Source: Candidatus Baldrarchaeota archaeon
GTDB taxonomy: Archaea; Asgardarchaeota; Baldrarchaeia; Baldrarchaeales; DXJG01
Direction: 5' to 3'
DNA: 64,000 nt
Assembly (NCBI GenBank): GCA_019056805.1
Contig: DXJG01000004.1
Coordinates: forward strand, 1 to 64,000
Part shown: positions 9,769 through 19,585 of the stretch, one piece after another
Layout: every line of letters starts with the position of its first letter
Numbering within the stretch: position 1 is the first letter of the stretch
Program-made: the position numbers and the translations under genes
The notes under the pieces: generated by a model
Told to the model about the DNA's origin: nothing
Database searches by the model: none
The model's input: the letters and a program-made list of their open reading frames with translations, nothing else

Positions 9769-10119
9769 CTATCCTAAATCTTTTTCTGGCAAAGTTAAAG
9801 CAAGGGCTGCAAGAATACTGGCTACACTTAAATCCCTGCTAATAAGCTCTACTACTTTCTGAACCACGTTTGCCGATGGTAAATGAACTTTTTCATTTTG
9901 ATCAAATGCGGATCGGGCCTCCCTAAGAACTTCTCTGATAGTTATTTCAGCTATTGTGGGATTGTATGCGTTGGCTAATCGATCTATGTAACCGTATTTC
10001 CTTGATCTAGCAAAGTATCTTAAGGTGCGAGCAAAATCTTTTATAGCATCCCATTCTTCTTTAGATAGACGATGTAATTCCTCCTGCACTTCTCTCTCAC
10101 CATATTTTAAATGTTGCAT
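9769..10119 (-). CDS. csa5: Csa5 small subunit (Cas11a)
   Basis: 116 aa; GYIDRLANAYNPTIAEITIREVLREARSAF; directly upstream of cas7. Confidence 0.83.
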   Translation of the reverse strand: MQHLKYGEREVQEELHRLSKEEWDAIKDFARTLRYFARSRKYGYIDRLANAYNPTIAEITIREVLREARSAFDQNEKVHLPSANVVQKVVELISRDLSVASILAALALTLPEKDLG

Positions 10120-10407
10120 TTAGTTATTTATACTTTATGGTCTCTTCGGTATGGAAATCGTTTATAGTAGATGGAAACAAATGTATATGATTTCTATTTG
10201 AGAGAAACGCTAACGACGGTTTAAACATTTATTAAAAGCAGATATTCATGATAATTTTCCCTTTTCCAAGCGATTCTATTTGCATCTTTATGTCTAGAGG
10301 CGAGTTAAAAATTGTAAAAGAAACAGTTTTTAACTTACATAGTAACATGGAAAAATTACATAGCGTCGAATTCCAACTAAATCAAAACTTCTGTTTTAAA
10401 AAGCAAA

Positions 10408-10430
10408 GAGTAAAAATAACTCTTTTACTC
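10408..10430. repeat. Perfect 8-bp inverted repeat in the csa5-cas6 gap
   Basis: GAGTAAAA-ATAACTC-TTTTACTC, in a ~700-bp region without convincing coding sequence. Confidence 0.5.
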
Positions 10431-10833
10431 AAACGCAGGACGGTATCTTTTTGAGTTTAATAAATATTTTACGTATTTATGATAATTTTCTTCGCAATAT
10501 TATTTGTAAAACCATTATTTTGTGAAACAGCACGTTTCTATTACTGGTGGACAAACCAATGTACATTTACATTATAACTTATATCATCTTAGATTGCCAT
10601 CTGCACGGATGTTACATCTAACTCTAAATTAAGAACTAACTTAAAAACTTGAAATGTTAGGAAGAGATTTGTGAGGAAGTAAGTTTTGGTGCTTAGTTAC
10701 AAGGTACTGATATCTGGAAGGATTAAATGAAAATTTGGGTGTAGAAGTACTCGTGGACTGAGGTATTAGACATTTTAGTATTGTTTGTTTATTAAGTTTA
10801 GAGATAGCATGATAATTTTGAACGTTTTTCTAG

Positions 10834-11640
10834 TCAAGTCGTTCTGTTTTCCTGCATGTTTATTTTTGTTACTCCCATTCCTTGTGCTCTGTGTGCTCCC
10901 GTGTTTGCGTACTCTGCGTACTTTGTTAGTATTGTTGTCCATTTTGCGTATCCGCTTTTTGGGTTTTTTATTATGTACTCTATTTTTCCTTTGTATCCTG
11001 TTTGTTTTGTATCTTTTATTTGGACTTCTCTTGTTCCTCCTCTAAAGGATTTTATGTACATGTTTTTTAATGTCCACGTTTTTAGTTCCTCTAGATCTAT
11101 TTTGTAGGGATGAAACATGTTCCATATTCTTGCTAGATTTGTGTAGAGTAGGTGGGGTAGGGGGAAGGGTAGGTATGCTTCTGCTTCTTTCCATCGAAAA
11201 TGGGTTGGGGTTAAGAATTCTATTTGTATTTTTGTGGTTGCGGGTGCTTCTTTTAATAGGGTCTCATAAGTTTTCGATTCTATTTGTATTTGTAATATGT
11301 TGAATGATATTTTTCCAATTTCTATTTGTTGAGTTTCTACGATTGCTTCTGTTGTTGTTTTTGCTAGTTCTTCTGTTAAGGTATTTATGGCGAAACTGTA
11401 TCGTTTTCCTTCTTCTATTATCCATTTCTCCTCTAATATCTTCTTTTTTCCTTGAAGAGGTTTTAATGGTTGTACCGCGTAGGGTCTTAGAGCGTTTTCT
11501 TGGTGTAATTTTTCTGCTAGTTGTTTGTCTTGTTTTGCTATTATGTTTAAGAATAAGGCTTGTATTTGTGGTCCCGTGAAGGGATTTAGAACCCCTTTTT
11601 TTGTTGCCATAACTTGGAAGGTAAATTTACATACTTTCAT
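10834..11640 (-). CDS. cas6: CRISPR RNA endonuclease Cas6
   Basis: 268 aa; FLTPTHFRW, C-terminal G-rich loop NTGAHRAQGMGVTKI. Confidence 0.9.
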   Translation of the reverse strand: MKVCKFTFQVMATKKGVLNPFTGPQIQALFLNIIAKQDKQLAEKLHQENALRPYAVQPLKPLQGKKKILEEKWIIEEGKRYSFAINTLTEELAKTTTEAIVETQQIEIGKISFNILQIQIESKTYETLLKEAPATTKIQIEFLTPTHFRWKEAEAYLPFPLPHLLYTNLARIWNMFHPYKIDLEELKTWTLKNMYIKSFRGGTREVQIKDTKQTGYKGKIEYIIKNPKSGYAKWTTILTKYAEYANTGAHRAQGMGVTKINMQENRTT

Positions 11641-11669
11641 TTTAATCCTCTTTTATGAGGAATTCTTTG
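11639..11669 (-). promoter_or_regulatory. CRISPR-repeat mimic in the cas6 5'UTR (hairpin containing the Shine-Dalgarno)
   Basis: Minus strand CAAAGAATTCCTCATAAAAGAGGATTAAAATG; 18 nt (11644-11661) identical to the repeat core TCCTCATAAAAGAGGATT and about 27/31 overall. Stem TCCTC/GAGGA, loop ATAAAA. GAGG is the likely SD for the ATG at 11638-11640. Confidence 0.85.
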
Positions 11670-11729
11670 ATGTTTTTTGTTATTATAAATGGGTTTTTGC
11701 TTTTATATTCTATGTTGTTAGTTTTGATT

Positions 11730-13301
11730 TTAGGGTATGAATTCGTGTAGGTACGTTTTTGTTTGTTCTTTTTTGTTGATTGTTCGAGTTGTGGTCTTCC
11801 GTTTGTTTATTTGTTTTCTGATTTCTATTGTTGTGAGGTGTTTTGTTTTTCTTGGTCTTATTTGTGTTATTATTGGGTATTTTGCTGTTACTCCTGTTAT
11901 TGCTGCGGTTCCCGTCGGTAGATAGGGTATTCTTTGGAAGTCTTCTGCTGTTGTGTAGTCTATGTAGGGTCTTATGTAGTCTAGGTCTGTTTTGCTGTCT
12001 ATTCTTAGGATTATTTTTGTTCCGCATTGGCTTATGACGTCTTTGTCTAGTCCTACTATTCTTTGGCTTGTTATGCATAGTCCTATCCCAAATTTTCTCC
12101 CTTCGCGTGCTATTTTCCTCATTATTGTTTTGCTGTATGTTTCTTCGTCTTGTGGTGCAAATCTATGGCTTTCTTCTACTACAACCATTAGGGGTGGTAT
12201 TTTTTCTTCTTTTCTAGCGTTAAAGAGTTCATTTAGCAGCGATCCTACGAATATTCTTCTTATATGTTCTTCCATTTCTTCACTTACATCTATTATTGTT
12301 AGTTGTCTTGGTTTGACTATTTCTTCTGGTTTAAGTCCCTTTCCAAATATTCCTATTTCTTTTAGGATGCTTATTCTTCGTTTTAGGGATAGTTGGGTGC
12401 TTCTGGCGAATCCCCATTCTCTAGCTATTTTTTCTACTTCTTGTAGGAGGGTTTCTGGGTCTATTGTTTCTATTTGTTTTTCTTTTAGTGACTTCATTGC
12501 TAGGTATAGTAGGTCTTTCATTACTGTTGAGAGTTGGCATATTTCTGCCATTGCATCAGCGTTTAGTGAGTTGAAGTTTAATGTTAGTTCCCCAGTTCCT
12601 TGGTAGACTGGTGATAGAATTTTTACATTGTAGGTTTTTGGGTTGAGATTTAATTCTTTTAGTCTTTCTAGGTCTTCTTTTTCATCATTTTGATACTGGA
12701 ATGTGTAGTATTCCCCGTGGGGGTCAATGACCACTACTGGGAAGTTGTGTTCTAATAATTCTTCGATTAGGACTCCTACCGTGTAGGATTTTCCTGTTCC
12801 TGTTGCCCCTAGTATAGCTATGTGTAATCTTACTAGTTTTTCTATGTCTAGTTTTACTTTTATTTCCGGATTTCCATACATTGTACCTATGAATGCTCCA
12901 TCTTCTTTTAGTCCCATTAGTTTTGTTAGTATGTTTTTGTCTGCTTTGTAAACTCTTTCTCCCGGTTCTGGAGCAATGTTTGGTGGGTGTATTTTTTCTT
13001 CTTCGAACATTCCTACGATTCTTACCTCGGCGGCTCTCCATCTTCCAATGTTTACTGGGAATCTCGCTGTTACTGGGAGTTGTTTGAGCAGGTGGTCTCT
13101 TACGAATTCAGGATTTTTAAAAAATTGGTTAAAGGCTTTTACTTCAGTGATTCTCCCTATTATTACGTATTTTCCAGCTGGGACTTCAACGTACTCTCCA
13201 ACTTTAATATCTTTGTCTTCCGCTATTTGGAATGTGAATTTTAGATGTGTTGGAGGGCCTTCTCTACTAATAATTATTCCGATTTCATTCTTCTTCTCCA
13301 T
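11730..13301 (-). CDS. herA-like: HerA-like hexameric ATPase/translocase (likely start MEKKNEIGI..., in ORF 11730..13355)
   Basis: Walker A AILGATGTGKSYTVGVLIEELL; Walker B PLMVVVEESHRFAPQ; N-terminal barrel-like region; SQCGTKIILRI. Confidence 0.88.
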   Translation of the reverse strand: MEKKNEIGIIISREGPPTHLKFTFQIAEDKDIKVGEYVEVPAGKYVIIGRITEVKAFNQFFKNPEFVRDHLLKQLPVTARFPVNIGRWRAAEVRIVGMFEEEKIHPPNIAPEPGERVYKADKNILTKLMGLKEDGAFIGTMYGNPEIKVKLDIEKLVRLHIAILGATGTGKSYTVGVLIEELLEHNFPVVVIDPHGEYYTFQYQNDEKEDLERLKELNLNPKTYNVKILSPVYQGTGELTLNFNSLNADAMAEICQLSTVMKDLLYLAMKSLKEKQIETIDPETLLQEVEKIAREWGFARSTQLSLKRRISILKEIGIFGKGLKPEEIVKPRQLTIIDVSEEMEEHIRRIFVGSLLNELFNARKEEKIPPLMVVVEESHRFAPQDEETYSKTIMRKIAREGRKFGIGLCITSQRIVGLDKDVISQCGTKIILRIDSKTDLDYIRPYIDYTTAEDFQRIPYLPTGTAAITGVTAKYPIITQIRPRKTKHLTTIEIRKQINKRKTTTRTINKKEQTKTYLHEFIP

Positions 13302-14748
13302 TTTTAATTCTCTCCCATCTTTTTTCATCTCTTTCTTCTTGTAATTGTTGTACATAGTCTTGAAAGACTGCTTTTAGTACTCCTTCTATTGATCTTCTTA
13401 GTTGACCTAGGTTTGAATAGGCTAATGCTTGAGCTGTACTGACTATTCCTGGTCCAGGTGGGATTCCTGGTGCTGGTGGTACTATTGCTGATGAGTATGC
13501 TAGGTCTCTGATTTTTTCATATTCTTCCCACGGATCTTTTTGAGATATGAAATCGAATCTGACGATGTAATTTCTATATTTTAGATAAAATTCATACCAG
13601 TCTTCCACGGGGGGTCTACCTTTCTCACGTTCTCTTTCTATTAAGCATGTGGTGTCTCCATCATCTAAAATATTTAGTAAAAAATTCATGTCGTTTGTTT
13701 CGGCAACTTTGAACTTTAATAATCGTTCTGCATGTTTTAAAAATATGTTATCCGTTGGAAAAGCTGTTACACCAACAACAAGTATTTTTCGTTTTTTCGC
13801 TTCTCCTACGAGTTTATAAAATAGTTCGTGACATTTATCTCTAATTAGTACTAGTTTCTTTGCTTTGACTACGAATCCATGTGGAACTAAGGTTCCCATT
13901 CTAAAATAAATATCGAACTTGTCTCCATGTTCCTCTATTGTTTTAATATCGAGTTGGTAGTGTAAAATTTCTTCTAGGTATCTTGCTGCTATACTTCTGC
14001 CTACATGTAGTAGTTCTGGGAAGTCTGTTGATAACTCGTAGAAAGGTTCTCCAGGCAGAAAAGGCTCTTTACCTCTAAATGATATAAGTTCTGGCACAAC
14101 CCTACTATCTGACCTATATTGATTTAGTATGTTTTTTTCATAGTAGCCTATGTAGCATCCTGCACTAAGATAAACTACAGATAAAACTGCAAAGTAATGT
14201 GCTCCATAATTGTTAATGTTGCGGCAGGAAGCTGATCCTGGAACATAAATATCATCTAAAGCTATATTTCTAGCTGATTTTTCATATATTAGCTTTTCTC
14301 CTATAAGCGGGCCGTATCTTCCATCTATTTTAGTCTTTCTCACTTTTTCTCTTATTTCTCCTGAAAACGCTAATTCTAGATTCAGTTTTTTGAAAATACG
14401 TTTTACTTTGTTTTCTAGAGTCTTTGCTCCTAATACTGTTTGTATGTATCCTGGATTGATGAAATCATCAAGCTTAAGTTGTATATATGGGCCTAGAGCT
14501 ACTTCTTTTAATACTTCATTTACCCATTCCTTGTTTACTGTATATTTTCCAGTACCAGCGTAATTTAGGATGCCAAGTGTGAGTAGGTCGTTTATGTAGT
14601 CTCTGATAGCTCTCTCGGTTAGTCCTGTTTCTTCGGCAAGTTTATGGACATCTATATATCCTTCTTTTGCTTCGATTTCCATGCATATATTGATTAGGAA
14701 AGTTATCCGAGCTCTGTAGGTAGCTGGTACTTTACCCATATAAAGCAC
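13285..14748 (-). CDS. NurA-like nuclease with N-terminal winged helix
   Basis: N-terminal wHTH (GYIDVHKLAEETGLTERAIRDYINDLLTLGIL). NurA-like C-terminal features: NDMNFLLNILDDGDTTCLI, EDWYEFYLKYRNYIVRFDFI, PGPGIVSTAQALAYSNLGQLRRSIEGVL. Overlaps the start of HerA. Confidence 0.62.
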   Translation of the reverse strand: MLYMGKVPATYRARITFLINICMEIEAKEGYIDVHKLAEETGLTERAIRDYINDLLTLGILNYAGTGKYTVNKEWVNEVLKEVALGPYIQLKLDDFINPGYIQTVLGAKTLENKVKRIFKKLNLELAFSGEIREKVRKTKIDGRYGPLIGEKLIYEKSARNIALDDIYVPGSASCRNINNYGAHYFAVLSVVYLSAGCYIGYYEKNILNQYRSDSRVVPELISFRGKEPFLPGEPFYELSTDFPELLHVGRSIAARYLEEILHYQLDIKTIEEHGDKFDIYFRMGTLVPHGFVVKAKKLVLIRDKCHELFYKLVGEAKKRKILVVGVTAFPTDNIFLKHAERLLKFKVAETNDMNFLLNILDDGDTTCLIEREREKGRPPVEDWYEFYLKYRNYIVRFDFISQKDPWEEYEKIRDLAYSSAIVPPAPGIPPGPGIVSTAQALAYSNLGQLRRSIEGVLKAVFQDYVQQLQEERDEKRWERIKNGEEE

Positions 14749-15003
14749 CTATGTTAGGAAATATATTTCCGATATATAAATATAATGTCAAGAATACAGA
14801 GTGTCGTTGAAATGGAATTTTAAGATATTGCATTTGGTGATTCGAGGGAGTTTAAAATTTAACAGATATTGCTGGTGTTTTTGGTTTCAGCTTTTATGAC
14901 TTTGTTGCTTTTTGCTTGTTTTTCTAGGCTGTTTTTGAATCTGCATTAAAGGGTGGAGAGTTGAATTAATTAATGGTGTGTGTATTAAAGGGTGCGAGAT
15001 TAA

Positions 15004-15448
15004 TGGAGAAAAAAACTTGAGAGTTTAGGTGTAGAAGTTTTAAGAAATGAAAACAAGTTAATGGAGATAAATGAAATACAATTTTACATCGTTGGACTGG
15101 ATTCCATATGGGCGGGAGAAGATAACTTAACCCGCGCAATGACTGGTATTAAGGAGGATATTCCAAAAATTTTATTGTCTCATAATCCCGACGTTGTTAG
15201 CCTCCCGGGAACAGAAGATCTCGACCTTATTCTTTCCGGACACACTCACGGTGGAGTGATAAATTTACCCTTTATAGGTTCAGTTTTTGCATCAACAGGG
15301 CTGAGATGAAAAGGTGCTTACGGTTTTCACGAAATAGCGCGCGCTCTAAATTTACATAACTCGAGGCATAGGATCCTGTATCGGCTATTTCTTTAGATTT
15401 AGATTTAATTCACCACCAGAAATTGTCATAATAGACCTTCATCTTTGA
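15004..15448 (+). pseudogene. Frameshifted C-terminal remnant of a calcineurin-like metallophosphoesterase
   Basis: Frame 1: ...VGLDSIW...KILLSHNPDVVSLPGTEDLDLILSGHTHGGVINLPFIGSVFASTGLR*; the tail resumes in another frame at 15362: RGIGSCIGYFFRFRFNSPPEIVIIDLHL*. No N-terminal metal-binding half upstream. Confidence 0.8.
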
Positions 15449-15676
15449 TTCATTTTCCCTTATAAACTTAGAAATTGATCAACTTATTTCTTTCCTGTTA
15501 GGAATATCATTTAATATTGGTTAAACTGGTTGTTACATGCGAGATCTCAATTACAACTCACATTTATATTTTGTAAAAATTTTGCATCGTGAATGATGTA
15601 AACCCTACTCTGGCTAGTAACTATGGACGGAAGGGAAATTGAAAGATTGTTAACTAACTGTTACAAGCAACAAAAG

Positions 15677-17611
15677 TTAAGTCAAAAGCTTTCTTTTTTC
15701 TAATTCATTTGCTACATCTGACAATTCTAGTTTTTCCAAAGACTCCCTTGTAAATAAACCTGTTTTTTTGTCCCATCCCCTTAATTCGTAGTATTCGTCA
15801 AGCATGATATCGAGGGGACATGTGTGTCCTTTTGCTGGGCCTTCTGGCATTGGTTCTTTGAGGAATCTTTCTGGTAATGTATCATCCTTTCTATTTAGTC
15901 CCTCTCTAACATTGAATGCTTTTCTTAAAGTAGATATTCTAGCACCAACCTTCTTAACATATTCAATATCGCTATATTCTTTAATTCCTGTGAGTGCTGG
16001 AATTATTTTGGCAAAGTCGTCCCAATAATAGATGGGAGGCCACATGGTACCGTACTTACAAATTATTAGAGAATCTACAATTGCATATAAATCCTCTAGG
16101 TCTAAGACGACCATTGCTTTATATTTTGGTGACCTAAGATTCATAATCTCTTCAGCTTTATCACTACCATATCTTTCCGCAGCAACATCAGGATAGCCTA
16201 ACTCTTCGTAGCAAGACAAGCTTCTAAGGTGATCTGCTCCTCTAACATTAACAGCGTAGGTTAATCCAACACTGTACTGTCCTCTTGGATCCTGACCGGA
16301 ACATTCTAGACCTTTAACATGAAGAGCATATTTCTCTGCCCCTTTTCCAATTTTCTCGGCAGCACGTTTTACTCCCTCAGCAAGTAGGTTGCCAAATCCT
16401 TCACGTTTTGCAATCTTGTGAATTAATTGAATTTCAGATTCAGCATTACCCCATGTTAAATCTAAACCATCAGTGTCTTCCTTAGTTATAATTTCATGTT
16501 CATAGCATTCCATAGCGAAAGATATGACTTTACCAGTAGAAATAGTGTCCAAACCATACTCGTTACAGAGCATATTGGCATGTAAAACAGCTTCAATATC
16601 TGAGACCATACAATTAGAACCTAAAGCAAAGATACTTTCATATTCTGGGCCTCCAGAAAGCGTACCCTTATAAGGTCCACTAGGAACATGTGATATAAAC
16701 TTACATTGAATTCCACATGAGAAACATGATTCACGACTTGTACGATACTTCTTTCTTATAGTTTCACCACTAATTTTATCAGCATCTTTAAAGGTACCCG
16801 TCCAATGATTTTTAGTTGGAAGTCTACCAATTTCATTCTCCAATTCTACAAGACTTGGAGTACCGGTCTTTCCAAGACTTTCTTGAGCCATTAATCCAAG
16901 TTTACTTTTAGTTTCCCTTTCCAAACCATCAACTGCCAATTCAAAAAACTTATCTGGATCAGCAACAGTAATACTCCTCGTTCCTCTTACGGTTATGGCT
17001 TTGAGGTTTTTTGATCCCATTACTGCGCCCATACCAGTTCTACCAGCAGCACGATAAAAATCAACAATAACACAAGCAAATCGAACCTTGTTTTCCCCTG
17101 CAGGACCTATACATGCCACTTTAATACTATCGTCCCCTAATTCCTCTTGAATGCTTTTAGTAGTTTCTCTAGTAGTTTTACCCCAAAGATGAGAAGCATC
17201 TCTCAGCTCTACATAATCATCATCAATGTAGAGATAAACTGGTTTCTCAGCCTTTCCCTCAAAAACTATCATATCATAGCCTGCATATTTAATTTCAGGG
17301 CCGAAATGACCACCACAATGAGCTTCTCCCCAAATTCCCGTGAGAGGGGATTTCGCTGCAACCATAAATCTTCCTGAAGGCGGAAAGAACGTACCGGTAA
17401 TCGGCCCTGTAGCAAAAACCAAAACATTATCTGAACCTAGAGGGTCAATTCCGGGTTTAACTCTATCCCATAGTATTTTTGCAGCAAAGCCCGTTCCACC
17501 TAAATAGGCCTTTGCAAGTTCTTTCGGAAGAATTTTCTTAACGATTTTTCCTGTAGTTAAGTTAACTTCGAGGTACTGACCTGCATATCCTTTATACGGA
17601 AACTCGCTCAT
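15677..17611 (-). CDS. Aldehyde ferredoxin oxidoreductase (AOR) family protein 1
   Basis: 644 aa; YLGGTGFAAKILWD, ATGPITGTFFPPSGRFMVAAKSPLTGIWGEAHCGG, CFSCGIQCK, DDTLPERFLKEP. Confidence 0.95.
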   Translation of the reverse strand: MSEFPYKGYAGQYLEVNLTTGKIVKKILPKELAKAYLGGTGFAAKILWDRVKPGIDPLGSDNVLVFATGPITGTFFPPSGRFMVAAKSPLTGIWGEAHCGGHFGPEIKYAGYDMIVFEGKAEKPVYLYIDDDYVELRDASHLWGKTTRETTKSIQEELGDDSIKVACIGPAGENKVRFACVIVDFYRAAGRTGMGAVMGSKNLKAITVRGTRSITVADPDKFFELAVDGLERETKSKLGLMAQESLGKTGTPSLVELENEIGRLPTKNHWTGTFKDADKISGETIRKKYRTSRESCFSCGIQCKFISHVPSGPYKGTLSGGPEYESIFALGSNCMVSDIEAVLHANMLCNEYGLDTISTGKVISFAMECYEHEIITKEDTDGLDLTWGNAESEIQLIHKIAKREGFGNLLAEGVKRAAEKIGKGAEKYALHVKGLECSGQDPRGQYSVGLTYAVNVRGADHLRSLSCYEELGYPDVAAERYGSDKAEEIMNLRSPKYKAMVVLDLEDLYAIVDSLIICKYGTMWPPIYYWDDFAKIIPALTGIKEYSDIEYVKKVGARISTLRKAFNVREGLNRKDDTLPERFLKEPMPEGPAKGHTCPLDIMLDEYYELRGWDKKTGLFTRESLEKLELSDVANELEKRKLLT

Positions 17612-18126
17612 GTTCGTCCACTCCCTAAAATTAATTTGCTTAATTCAACAATTTTCTCAGTACTTTTCTTCTTTCGCAAAATAGCTGTCATATCCACGGG
17701 CAAAAATCTAATTGCTTCTTGTGGACAATACTTTGCACATTGAGGATCTCCGTCACAAAGATCACATCTAATAACGTTTAAAGTAATTGGATCAATGCTA
17801 GTACCGCCAAAAGGACAAGCAACCATACATAATCGGCATCCAATACACTTATCATAATCAATTAGCATTGCTCTTGTCTTTTCATCACGAGAAATAGCAC
17901 CAGTTGGACAAGATGCCTCACAAAGAGGTACCTCACACTGCTGACAGGTGAGGGGAATGTTTATGCCTAACTCGTAGTTTCTTAAAACAGTTATTCTAGA
18001 TCTCTTCGGATTAAATTCTTTATAATGGTACCAAGAGCATACAAGTTCACAGATACGGCACCCAGTGCAGCTTTCAGGTTCTATAACAAGGATCTTCGGT
18101 ACTGGCAAAATAATACCCCCGTCCAA
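17608..18126 (-). CDS. 4Fe-4S ferredoxin subunit (HycB-like)
   Basis: CTGCRICELVC, CQQCEVPLCEASCPTGA, CIGCRLCMVACPFG, CDLCDGDPQCAKYCP; overlaps AOR1. Confidence 0.93.
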   Translation of the reverse strand: MDGGIILPVPKILVIEPESCTGCRICELVCSWYHYKEFNPKRSRITVLRNYELGINIPLTCQQCEVPLCEASCPTGAISRDEKTRAMLIDYDKCIGCRLCMVACPFGGTSIDPITLNVIRCDLCDGDPQCAKYCPQEAIRFLPVDMTAILRKKKSTEKIVELSKLILGSGRT

Positions 18127-18213
18127 TGTTACTATATTTTAAATTAAGAAACTTTAATCTTTAATAACAATACTGCTTTAATATTTTGTGTTAAAGTATT
18201 GTGAGGCATACTT

Positions 18214-19584
18214 ATGAGCGGTCTGATAATAAAGAATGGAATAGTAGTAACAATGGACAGAGATCGAAGAATAATAGAAAATGGTGCTGTAGTAGTAGAA
18301 AATGGTAAAATCGTCGATGTAGATAAAACAGAAAGGATAATGGAAAAATATAAGGCTGAAGAAGTGATAGATGCAAAAGGTAAAGTTGTATTACCAGGAT
18401 TCATTTGCTCTCATACTCATCTTTATGGAACTGTGCTTAGGGGTGCAACATTAAATATCCAACCTCCAACAGATTTTACACAAAATCTTCAACGTATTTG
18501 GTGGCCTGTAGATGAAGCTTTAACCCTTGAAGACGCTTATGCAAGTGCACTTGCAGCATGCTTAGATTTTCTACGTACAGGTACCACTCTTTTCGCCGAT
18601 ACTTATAGTGGGCCAAACTCCATTGAAAACAGCTTAGATTATATTGAAAAAGCAGTAAGGGAAGTTGGTATCCGTGGTATATTAGCTTTTGAAGCAACTG
18701 AAAGACATAGTGAGGAGGAAGGAGAGAGAGGGTTAAAGGAGAATATCCGTTTTATAGAGAAGGTGCAGAGAGATAAAGAGAAAATAGTTATGGGTATGAT
18801 AAGTTTACATGCATCTTTCACTGTTTCAAACGAATTAATGATGAAAGGTAAGGAGACAGCAGATAAATATCATGTTCCTATAACTATTCATACAAGTGAA
18901 GGACTTGGCGATGTATATCATAATCTTGAAAGATATGGGAAGAGAACTATTGAAAGATTGTATGATATAGGGTTTCTAGATAAAAACGTGGTTTTGGCTC
19001 ATTGTGTTAATCTTATTGATGATGAATTGAAGCTTCTGAAGGAAAAAGATGCTAAAGTTGTCCATAACCCAATGAGCAATATGCTTAACGCTGTAGGTGT
19101 TGCCCCAATAGTTAAAATGTTGGAAATGGGAATAAAAATAGGACTTGGAAACGATGGCTATATTTTTGATGTTTTTGAGAATATGAGATCTGCTTTTCTC
19201 TTGCATAAGGTTCATCATAAGGATCCAAGAGTTATTTCTCCAATGGAAGTTTTAGAAATGGCGACAATAAGAGGAGCAGAACTCTACGGCTTAGAAAAAG
19301 AGCTAGGATCATTAGAGGCTGGAAAATATGCAGATATCATAATTGTAGATACAAGAAGAGCTCCAACACCTATTAATGCAAGTAGTGTTATCGGTCATTT
19401 AATTAATACTTTTAGCGGCTTAGATGTTGAAACGGTAATTGTTAATGGGAAGATTTTGATGGAAAACCGTGAAATAAAAGTTTTAGATGAAGAAAAAGCA
19501 AACGAAAAAATAAGAAAGCAAATGGAAAAGTTATGGGATAAAATTAGGGAAATAAAACCACAGATAGACGTTAAATCCCTGTGA
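18214..19584 (+). CDS. Amidohydrolase, SsnA/TrzA/deaminase-like
   Basis: LPGFICSHTHLYGTVLRG, ITIHTSEG, LAHCVNL, VVHNPMSNM, GLGNDGY. Confidence 0.9.
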   Translation: MSGLIIKNGIVVTMDRDRRIIENGAVVVENGKIVDVDKTERIMEKYKAEEVIDAKGKVVLPGFICSHTHLYGTVLRGATLNIQPPTDFTQNLQRIWWPVDEALTLEDAYASALAACLDFLRTGTTLFADTYSGPNSIENSLDYIEKAVREVGIRGILAFEATERHSEEEGERGLKENIRFIEKVQRDKEKIVMGMISLHASFTVSNELMMKGKETADKYHVPITIHTSEGLGDVYHNLERYGKRTIERLYDIGFLDKNVVLAHCVNLIDDELKLLKEKDAKVVHNPMSNMLNAVGVAPIVKMLEMGIKIGLGNDGYIFDVFENMRSAFLLHKVHHKDPRVISPMEVLEMATIRGAELYGLEKELGSLEAGKYADIIIVDTRRAPTPINASSVIGHLINTFSGLDVETVIVNGKILMENREIKVLDEEKANEKIRKQMEKLWDKIREIKPQIDVKSL

Positions 19585-19585
19585 G

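Noticed and set aside
11710-12078. Minus ORF of 122 aa (RQRRHKPMRNKNN...)
   Set aside because: Alternative frame inside the HerA C-terminus; the HerA frame is well supported.
10785-12606. Plus-strand ORFs antisense to cas6 and HerA (e.g. 10856..11107, 11304..11579, 11992..12606)
   Set aside because: Low-complexity Leu/Phe/Val strings produced by reading the opposite strand of recognizable cas6/herA; no RBS or family resemblance.
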